Source of the DNA: Vitis vinifera
Taxonomy: Eukaryota > Streptophyta > Magnoliopsida > Vitales > Vitaceae
Reading direction: 5' to 3'
DNA length: 64,000 bases
NCBI RefSeq assembly: GCF_030704535.1
Contig: NC_081807.1
Location: forward strand, 7,466,001-7,530,000
Part shown: piece by piece, positions 55,641-64,000 of the stretch
Numbering within the stretch: position 1 is the first letter of the stretch
Layout: the number at the start of each line of letters is the position of its first letter
The notes under the pieces: model-generated
Databases searched by the model: none
What the model was told of the DNA's origin: nothing
Seen by the model: only the letters and a program-made list of their open reading frames with translations
Made by a program: the position numbers and the translations under genes

Positions 55641-56170
55641 TTTGACTTTTAGGTGAGTCTAGAAGAGAGTGAAATGGAGAACTGGAAAAATGTGTAGATG
55701 AGTGAATTTCTCATAAAAATGGGGCATTCCGAGAATTGAACTCGGGACCTCTCGCACCCTAAGCGAGAATCATACCACTAGACCAAATGCCCATTTGCTG
55801 ATTTTTATGTTTTCAGCTTCTGATCAATGTGGCTGATTGGATTTAAAGGGGTTAGTAGCTATTGCTCCAATTTCTCCTGTTAACTTCTAGGTGATCCACC
55901 TTCATCTAAAGGAGTGTGCTTTCTTGTTGCCCTCAACCTCCTAAGATTTGGATCTCACAGTCTGAACCCAAACAGCCTTTATTTTTATATTGTTTATCTT
56001 ATAGATTCATAAATATTATGTAGCCTAGATATTGACTTGTTTGGTCCCTGGATACCAAGAGCTAGAAATTTAAGATTGTATTCTGACCAATTAGTGGTGC
56101 CCAAGTCTCTGAGTTATTGTCATCTTCCTTTGCTTCTTTGGTTAGTCAGACTGGAGGAAGATGAGATTAA
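55640..56170. repeat. Duplicated unit B, copy 1
   Basis: Collinear with 62205-62730 and, in part, 61640-61920. Each copy contains one AGG-type tRNA-Pro unit. Confidence 0.8.
55721..55792 (-). tRNA. tRNA-Pro(AGG)
   Basis: 72 nt, all four stems pair. Anticodon loop TTAGGGT gives AGG, T loop TTCAATT, and the minus-strand terminator is TTTTT (plus 'aaaaa' at 55715-55719). It would read CCU and, after A34-to-inosine editing, CCC and CCA. Confidence 0.88.
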
Positions 56171-56617
56171 ATTTGAAGTCTTCCATGAATTGGTGGTTGT
56201 ATGATTCAAAATATATGGGATTAACCATTTTTTTTAATCCCATAGTTCTAATAGATTTACCTGTATAAGTTCTTGAATTTGTTCTTCAAATGATGTTCAG
56301 GTGATGTGGCACTGAACAAATTCTTCCATGCGTTCTAGTATTGAGCTTAGGTGTAAGTTCTGGGACTGGGATAGATGGCTTTCCCTGTTGAGTGCTGGCA
56401 ACACGATCACAGGATTTATTTTGGTCTGCTCATATTAATTGCTTCTTTTTTCTCATCAATTTATAGATGGAAAATCTTGTCAGAACACAGTTAAACCTGG
56501 ACTAGTTAAAATTTTCATTGCAGTTGGACTTCAGGTCAGTCTACTTTGCTCAGATATTTAAAATAGAATAAAGTAGACAACTGAAAATATATAGGTAAAT
56601 GAGCTTGTTATTAAAAT

Positions 56618-56689
56618 GGGGCATTCCGAGAATCGAACTCGGGACCTCTCGCACCCAAAGCGAGAATCATGCCACTAGACCAAATGCCC
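56618..56689 (-). tRNA. tRNA-Pro(TGG)
   Basis: Matches the consensus except for one D-loop T-to-C change. Stems intact, loop TTTGGGT, terminator TTTT. Reads CCA. Confidence 0.88.
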
Positions 56690-58279
56690 AGTTGCTGATG
56701 TTGTGCTGTTCAGTTTATGATCAATGTGGCTTATTAAATTGAGGTCTTTATCACTTCTGATCTCCTATAGCTACTGTTAATATAAGGTGAACTTTCTTCA
56801 TTTAAAGGCCATTTTTTCTTGGTACCACCCATGAGATTTGTATGTGATATTTCGAACCTGAACAGATTTTAGTATTATATTGCTTACCTAATAGATTCAT
56901 AATCTTATGATTGCCTAGATATGGAGTTGCTTGGTTCCTGGATAGTAAGGACTACAATGATTAATGGCATCCAATTCTCTAAGTCTTTGATCAGTTTACT
57001 TTGCTTCTTGGTTGCCCAGAGAGTGGTGGAAAAAGAAATTAAATTTGAAACCTAATATGAATTGGAGGTTGTATGATTTAAAATATTCCTTTTCTTCCCT
57101 AAGATATCTTTGCAACCAAAGCATATTTTTAGCCTCGAAGAACAAGTTGAGCTAGAACATCAAATCCTATTTGTTGTCACAGCAAGATTAATCAGAATGC
57201 TTGTGTATCTTAATTAAGATTAATCAGAATGTCATGCATTGGGTGGTGACCTAACCTCAAAATCTTCAGTAATTACTGAAGTTTTGTTTGCTTAGTTTCC
57301 ACGTAATTGTTACTTCTACAATGTTGTTGTGCACTGAAAGGTTGAGATGCTATTTTCAAGTACATTTAAATCAGGATGCAGATCAACTTTGAAAAGAGAT
57401 AATTTTACATAAGGAAATCATTGATTTTTATGTTTTTTTAATTTTTAATTTTTTTTATTTTTGTATGGTGAAAAGCATGTTTTTTGATCCAAGAAAAGGT
57501 CTGTTACTTTCTTAATTTATTATTGGAGCATCTCATTGATAACTCTTAGGTGTACAAGTTGACCAGATCAGAATGCTTGGTAGAGCACTTGGAAAAATGA
57601 GCAGCAGACTGGAAAATTTGGTGGAGAGCCTAAACACAGGGTACCATATCCCAAGAAAGAACTAAATCTTTTGGCAACCATGTGGAACTGGGTGGTTGGA
57701 CTTCCGGAAAATTCCCATAAACTGATCTCAACTACTTATGTAAGAATGGATGGCACACTTGTTTTCCTTTTATACTTTGGTTGTGGTAAACTTTTGCTTG
57801 GTTTAAGTTGATTGAGTACTTGAGCCTGTTCTTCAAATGAGCAACCACTTCCAAATTTTTTCTATGCCCAAGTGTTTGTGCCACGGTCAAGGCAGCTGGT
57901 GCTGGCTTCTTATTAGCTCATTGATAAAGAATCTTGTCAGTGCATAATTATATCTGGCCTAGCTAGAAGTTTCCTTGCTGTTTTTAAGTTGACTTTAGGT
58001 AAGATTGCTCACATATTTAAAGCACAGTGAAATAGAAAACTGAGCACTGTCTAGGTCAATGATCCCTGATTAGTTTATCTTGCTGTTTTTGAGTTGACTT
58101 TCAATCAGATTACTCTAATATTTAAAACACAATGAAATAGAGAACTGAATAACTTACCAGATTAATGATTCCTGATTAGTACTCTGCTTAAACATTTAAA
58201 ATAGAATGAAATAGGTGAGTGAAAATTTAAAAAAACAAAATAAAATCTGTACAGGCAAATGACTTCCTGAATAAAAAGT

Positions 58280-58351
58280 GGGGCATTCCGAGAATCGAAC
58301 TCGGGACCTCTTGCACCCAAAGCAAGAATCATACCACTAGACCAAATGCCC
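58280..58351 (-). tRNA. tRNA-Pro(TGG), U29:A41 variant
   Basis: Complete unit. The usual C29:G41 anticodon-stem pair is U29:A41, a compensated double change. T loop TTCGATT, loop TTTGGGT, terminator TTTTT. Confidence 0.88.
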
Positions 58352-59079
58352 GATTATTGATGCATATTAGTTTTATTTTTAGTCAAGTGTTTAGTTGAAT
58401 TTACATCTTTTGCAGTTGAAAATTTTTTCTGCATGTTGACTGAATGTACCTTTAGTTATTAATATATCAGTACAGTAGGCTGTATGCTTGCTTATATATC
58501 ATGTTATACTCATGATCATGCTAATATCTGTAACTGGATTTAGAATTTGTGGCAATGGACTTTATGTGTACTGTGTTGACTTAATATGATGTTGATCCAT
58601 AGGCTCTAGTGTTTAGTGCTTCAATACCAGACTTGGGTCTGAATTGAACCATATACTTGTACATTTGCTCACATGCATGCACACACACATGTGAGTTTGA
58701 AGAGGTTCTGGGTACTTGTATGTTTTTTGTTCACATATTTTGATTACTCGTGGTGTGTGTTTACCAAAACAACATGTGCTATTTCGGTGAGAGCTATATT
58801 CTTCATTATGCCACTAATATAGCTTGTTGATGGTTCTTTTCTATTCTAGTGGTTTTTATTTGAGTTGAGGCTATTGCTCAACAGGACAAGCTTTGTAAAC
58901 TGTTCATGAGGTCAATTTGTAGGTGGGAATCTCATCATGGAAAAAGGAAAATTGTGATGATTTAATTGGTCTTATGTTGCAGTGAGTTGGCCTGGGTTAT
59001 AATACTGACTCAAGTTTGTATCAAAATAAATAAATAATATATAATAAAATTGTGAGTTTGTTTAATCCCTGATTTGGAT

Positions 59080-59150
59080 AGGGCATTCTAAGAATGAAAG
59101 TTGAGACATCATGCACTCAAGGGGAGAATCCTACCACTAGATCAATTGCC
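59080..59150 (-). pseudogene. tRNA-Pro-derived relic
   Basis: Paralogue of 37629-37699, sharing the altered anticodon region 'gcactcaag', so it was already decayed before the block duplicated. Confidence 0.65.
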
Positions 59151-60247
59151 TTATCATTGATGGTTATCTATTATCAGAAAATTAGTGTGTTTCTGTGGTT
59201 GGCTGTAATTGCAATAACTTGGTTAGTTTTAAGTTTTATTGGTTGCAACTGAAAATGCTTGTTCTTTTATTCTCCTCAATTGGGAAACTTTTGAATTGCA
59301 AGAAGAGGCTTTCCTTTGCCAGCAGGTGCTTAGAGGGTCCAAGAAATATGAGAGTATTAATCAAATTTGATCCCCATTTTCTCCTGTGGATCTTTACAGT
59401 AATCTTAGAAAAAACAACATTTCCTGGTCTTGATCTGTAGATCTTCTTGAGCATTATCTATACCTTGCAAGGGACTTAGGTGACTCATCTGAAGCATTGG
59501 TCTTGAGATCGAAGCGGTTACATATTTTTCCAATAACCACTAGCTTGCAAAAAGGGTAAGAATGCTTGTGGTATTAGTAACTTCCAAAAGATTTCCTGAA
59601 ATTGTTCATGCTTCTTCACATGTTGATCCCTAGAAGTCATGACTGCAGCCTAAGACATGAGATTTTAGTAGTATATGAAAGACAACCCTGTTGAGAAGAT
59701 AAGTGATAAGTACCCCATACAAAAAATTAAGTGTCCTGAATCACTATGCTCTGCCTTGAGGCATAAAAAAGTAGCATATTCTGTTGAGTAGCTTGAAAAT
59801 TTGTCAGAACACAAATAAGAAGCTGATGCTAACTGTCCAAAAGTTTGGTGGGGATAATCCTTTTTTCCAAAGTCTCATTCCTATAATTTGTCATTGGCAA
59901 GCTAAATTTGTATTTGGTTGGTGCTGTATAATCTGACTGGGCATTCTCTAGTTCATAAATGCTTGTCTGGTGCTATTCCTGATTAAAAGTATTCTGCCCA
60001 AATATTGGAAACAAAATGAAATGTTATTTCTGTTTGGTGTGTGCTGTGAAACCCTCAGTGAACACTTTCCAGTTCCTGAATGCTTGTCCAGTGCCTTTTC
60101 CTGATCAAACTACACTGGTCAAATATATAAAACAGAACGAATATTGAAATGAATTCCTGGTTATAGTACTCTGTTCAAATATTTAAAACAGATAAAAATA
60201 TAGATAAAAGAAAACTGCACTGGTTAAGGAATTCCTGATCAAAAGTG

Positions 60248-60311
60248 GGGGCATTCCGAGAATCGACCTCTCGCACCCAAAGCGAGAATCATACCACTAG
60301 ACCAAATGCCC
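60248..60311 (-). pseudogene. tRNA-Pro(TGG) with 8-nt T-arm deletion
   Basis: Otherwise perfect, but 8 nt of the T arm are missing, which destroys the B box and T stem. Its paralogue at 38665 keeps the arm, so the deletion came after the duplication. Confidence 0.8.
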
Positions 60312-61304
60312 AACTGTTGAATTTTATCATATTCAACTTATGATCATTGTGTGTGATTGGAATCAAGGGACTAGTCACTTTTGATCTCTTGTCACTCCTT
60401 TTAATTTTTAAGTGGACCTTTATTTAAAGAAGCAACCTGTTCCTGTTGCCTCACCTGTTTTGAGGTGTATGTGTGGCTAGCAGGGGTTGAATTTGAAACT
60501 TCTACTTCTGATACTCTCTTAATTTCAGAAGCCATTAGATTGCTTGAATAGGTTTAGTTTTCAAGCTAATTGCTTGGCTAGGGTTTGTGTTCAAGTTAAT
60601 TGCCTTGATAGGGTTTTGTTTTCAATCAAATTGCTTAGATAGGGATTTGTCCTCAAGCTATAAACTATTACAGCAAGGAACCAACAGAATGTCAATTTCA
60701 TTCCAGTATCAAATGTTCCAAATTGATTCTTTTCTGAATATCTATTTGGAGGAAGCGAAATTGTCTGATCTTGAACCTGAGGCTGCTATAGTTATCAGAT
60801 TCTTATCCTGAGAAATTGATGTTGTTTCTGTGGCCTCTGCAAGCACAGAAATCTTTTGTACCACAATAGTGTTCAATGTATTTCTTCTCTTTATTGAATG
60901 GAACTGTCTTGGCATTAAGTTCTATTGCAGGCTTCAGATGACCCATCAGAAGCAATCAAGTGTAGTCTGCAGTGTCATTCTTCTTAGTGTTGGGCTGGAG
61001 TAAAGCAGTGTAAGAGTTGAAAGTGAATCTTGTTCTGGTGGCAGTCCAAGATTAATCAGAATGCTTGTTGATGCTATTTCCAAATAAATCAAATGTTTTC
61101 TTGTAAATAGGGTTGCTATTCAAATTCTATCTTTGGTCATCTCTGGTTGGTAAAGTTGATTGAGTGATTTGAATATGCTCTTTGTGGATTTTTACTCCAT
61201 GTTCGTGAGTAAATGCTCCTATATTTAAGTGATGGTCAAGTCTTTTCTTTTGAGTTCCCAAGGATGGAGCAGGAAAATTTAATGTAGCATTCACCAATTA
61301 AGGT

Positions 61305-61374
61305 GGGGCATCCAGAGTTGAACTTGGGATATTTTGCACCCAAAGCAAGAGTCATTTTAGTAGATCAAATGTGC
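61305..61374 (-). pseudogene. tRNA-Pro relic
   Basis: Anticodon loop TTTGGGT survives, but the D arm ('cattttagtagatc') and acceptor are broken. Paralogue of 52070-52140. Confidence 0.6.
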
Positions 61375-61734
61375 AAGTGTTGGTACATATTTTGCTACAT
61401 CAATGTGCTTGCTTCCTATCACCAATTGTAATTGTTGATAGTTTTTCATGCATGTTGACTTAATGTGCATTTGGTTGTTAAAATATCAGTACAGAGAAGT
61501 GGCCAAAACAACATGACCATATTTTATTCAGTAGCTTCAGAAATCATCAAAACTTAAACAGGAGCGCTAGGCCTAGGATCCAAGATTTGGGTGTGTCTAG
61601 CATGCTTATCTCTCAAGTCTCTTGTTTATACAATTGCTTGTTTGGCTTTAAGGTGAGTTTACTGTTCAGATATTTAAAAGAGAAGGAAATAGAGAACTAA
61701 AAAATGTATAGATGAGTGAATTTCTCATAAAAAT

Positions 61735-61806
61735 GGGGCATTCCGAGAATTGAACTTGGGACCTCTCACACCCTAAGCGACAATCATACCACTAGACCAA
61801 TTGCCC
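61735..61806 (-). pseudogene. tRNA-Pro(AGG), decayed
   Basis: 72 nt with loop TTAGGGT, but two anticodon-stem mismatches and an acceptor mismatch. Confidence 0.7.
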
Positions 61807-62204
61807 ATTTTCTGATTTTTATGTTTTCATCTTCTGACCAATGTGGTTGATTGGATTTAAAGGGATTTGTAACTCATGCTCCAATTTCACCTGATAACTT
61901 TGAGGTGATCCACCTTCAAATGTGCAGATGTTGGTACATATTTTGCCATATCAATGTGCCTGCTTCTTATCACCAATTGTAACTGTTGCTAGTTTTTGAT
62001 ACATGTTGACTTAATGAGCATTTGGTTGTTAAAATATTAGTAAAAAGTAGTGGCAAAAACAACAGGAGCAGATTTTATTATGTAGCTTCAGAAATAATCA
62101 AAACATAAACAGGAGTTCTGGGCCTTCAATCCAAGATTTGGGTGTGTCTAGCATGTTTATCTCTCAAGTCTCTTGTTTATATAATTGCTTGTTTGGCTTT
62201 TAGG

Positions 62205-62730
62205 TCAGTCTAGTCTGTTCAGATATTTAAAAGAGAAGAAAATATAGAACTAAAAAATTTATAGATGAGTGAATTTCTCATAAAAATGGGGCATTCCGAG
62301 AATTGAACTCGGGACCTCTCGCACCCTAAGCGAGAATCATACCACTAGACCAAATGCCCATTTGCTGATTTTTATGTTTTCATCTTCTGATCAATGTGGC
62401 TATTTGGATTTGAAGGGGTTTGTAACTTTTGCTCCAATTTCTCCTGTTAACTTTTAGGCGACTCACCTTCATCTAAAGGAGTGTGCTTTCTTGGTGTCCT
62501 CAACCTCCTAAGATTTGGATCTCACAGTCTGAACCCAAGTAGCCCTTATTATTATGTTGTTTGTCTTATAGATTAATAAATATTATAGCGCCTAGATATT
62601 GACCTGTTTGATCCCTGGATACCAAGAGCTAGAAATGTAAGATTGTATTCTGACCAATTAATGGTGCCCAAGTCTCTGAGTTGTTGTCATCTTACTTTGC
62701 TTCTTTGGTTTGTCAGACTGGTGGAACATG
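62205..62730. repeat. Duplicated unit B, copy 2
   Basis: Collinear with 55640-56170, including the AGG-type tRNA gene. Confidence 0.8.
62288..62359 (-). tRNA. tRNA-Pro(AGG)
   Basis: Identical to the unit at 55721-55792. All stems pair, and the terminator is TTTTT on the minus strand. Confidence 0.88.
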
Positions 62731-63517
62731 AGATTAAATTTGATAACTTCCATGAATTGGAGGTTGTATGATTTGAAATAGTCCTTTCCATTTTCTTCAC
62801 TGAAATTTCTAGGCAGCCAGAGCATATTGTTAGTATGTAAAGACAACAAGGTGAGCTGGAACATTAAATCTTGTTTGTTGCTATGGACAGATTAATCAAA
62901 CTGATTGCATCACTTGATAATTTTCTCTTGCATTCCCTCAAAATTTCCAGTTATCACTGAAGTTTACTTGCTGTAGTCTCCACATAATTGTTGCTAAATG
63001 ATTCTGTTACCTGCTGAATGGTTAAGATGCTACTTTCAGGAAATGCTGGATGTAGATCTACTTTAAGAAAAACATTCTAGGTTAGAAAAGCCATTGAGAA
63101 CTTCTTCTATATGGCTAATGCATGCTTCTCTAACCAAATGGAAAAGTATGTTCTTAGTTTATTGATGGAGTACCTTACAGTAAACTATTTGGTAGTTGAC
63201 TGTGTTAGCATTACTTGAAAAAATGACAGGATGAGTTGACAGGACAGTTAGGTGGAAAGCCCAAGAGTAAAATATCATATCAGGTTGCAGGTTTGATTTT
63301 GAGCTACAAACCTTTATATCTAGACCTGCTTCTTGTTTCTTCTCAATTCATGGATGAAGAATGTTGTCAACAGAGCTTTATCTGGTCCAGTTGAAGGATT
63401 TATTTTCTTGCAGTTTGACTTCAGGTCTTTATTGCAGTTCGACTTCAGCTCAGAATCTTTAAACAAAAAGTAGAGAATTGATAAAACTGTCTGGTTAAAT
63501 AAATTCCTGATTGAAAT

Positions 63518-63589
63518 GGGGCATTCCGAGAATCGAACTCGGGACCTCTCGCACCCGAAGCGAGAATCATACCACTAGACCAAATGCCC
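63518..63589 (-). tRNA. tRNA-Pro(CGG)
   Basis: Matches the TGG consensus throughout except the wobble base: loop TTCGGGT, anticodon CGG, reading CCG. Stems are perfect. No T4 run directly follows; the next on the minus strand is about 33 nt away (plus 'aaaa' at 63482-63485). Confidence 0.87.
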
Positions 63590-64000
63590 AATTGCTGATG
63601 TTTATCTTGTTCAATATTTTACTAGTGTTTTTCTATTAGATGTAAGGGATTTTTTAGACCAGTAGGTGCTCTTTTTAATTCTTAAGTGAACAACCTTGAA
63701 CTAAAAAAGCATGGTTTCTTGCTTCACTCCTTCGAAGATTTGGTATTGTGTGGTGCTTGTGTCCCTAGCAGGATGGATGCAAAAGATTCTCAAAAGTTAC
63801 TCAATCATGCATACATGATATGCACATGTACACACCACACACATATGGATCTCAGCTTTTGAACCTGAAGTAAATGTTTAGATTCATGATGTTAGGGGTT
63901 GGCCAATAGCCTCTCTGCATATGTAATTTGCCTGTCCATGGATAGCAAGAACTAGAAAAGTAAAATTCCTTCCTACCAAATTAGAGTGACTTAATTCTTC

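Larger units (their letters stand above)
58240..61090. repeat. Large duplicated block, copy 2 (tRNA-Pro array)
   Basis: Collinear with 36780-39463 and continued by 61100-61645. Conserved sub-blocks include 59240-59520 (with 37770-38040) and 60720-61080 (with 39120-39460). Confidence 0.85.

Noticed and set aside
35981-63589. Recurring ~72-bp direct repeats that could suggest a CRISPR-like array
   Set aside because: The repeats fold as tRNA-Pro, lie hundreds to thousands of bases apart with duplicated spacers, and this is plant nuclear DNA.

Overview
This window is plant nuclear DNA, most likely from grapevine (Vitis) or a close woody eudicot. The evidence is one spliced host gene for the small GTPase ARL8, plant-type tRNA-Pro genes, and dense nested Copia, Gypsy, L1-type LINE, TRIM and SINE insertions. 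An endogenous pararetrovirus (Caulimoviridae, florendovirus-like) also sits in an intron beside TA simple repeats, a situation described for florendoviruses in Vitis vinifera. The species call is an inference.

Layout. (1) 1-10100 is AT-rich, repeat-rich DNA: an LTR-like remnant with short tandem repeats, an internally deleted Copia element at 2450-4592 with a 5-bp target duplication, a possible CACTA relic and one doubtful small minus-strand ORF. (2) 10591-24277 is ARL8: six coding exons join exactly into a 184-residue protein. Intron 1 carries a SINE-like element. Intron 4 is about 10 kb because it holds an 8.6-kb endogenous pararetrovirus locus (about 14740-23340). That locus has a decayed polyprotein ORF1, an intact downstream ORF (2-A), a second unrelated downstream ORF (2-B), two copies of the viral intergenic region and a near-perfect 330-bp palindrome. 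(3) 24300-28100 is mostly AT-rich and holds one unassigned exon-like segment. (4) 28169-34290 is a nest: two TRIM-like elements tail to tail, the second split by a Copia element with an internal inversion, which is itself split by another Copia element.

(5) About 35980-63590 is a tandemly duplicated tRNA-Pro cluster, all on the minus strand. I count 16 tRNA-like units. About six look structurally good, and together they carry all three proline anticodon families (TGG, AGG, CGG). The array is split at 39464-51865 by a minus-strand LINE with a 10-bp target duplication. That LINE was invaded by a Copia element carrying a fragment of a host HSP70 gene and by a non-autonomous Gypsy element. The Gypsy element was in turn hit by a nearly full-length but mutated plus-strand L1-type LINE.

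The only clearly functional genes are ARL8 and the better tRNA-Pro copies. Almost everything else is mobile or viral DNA in different stages of decay. The most interesting points are the viral locus inside ARL8 (mixed components plus a hairpin-forming palindrome), the tRNA-Pro array in which the anticodon wobble base has changed between otherwise near-identical copies, and the HSP70 capture.
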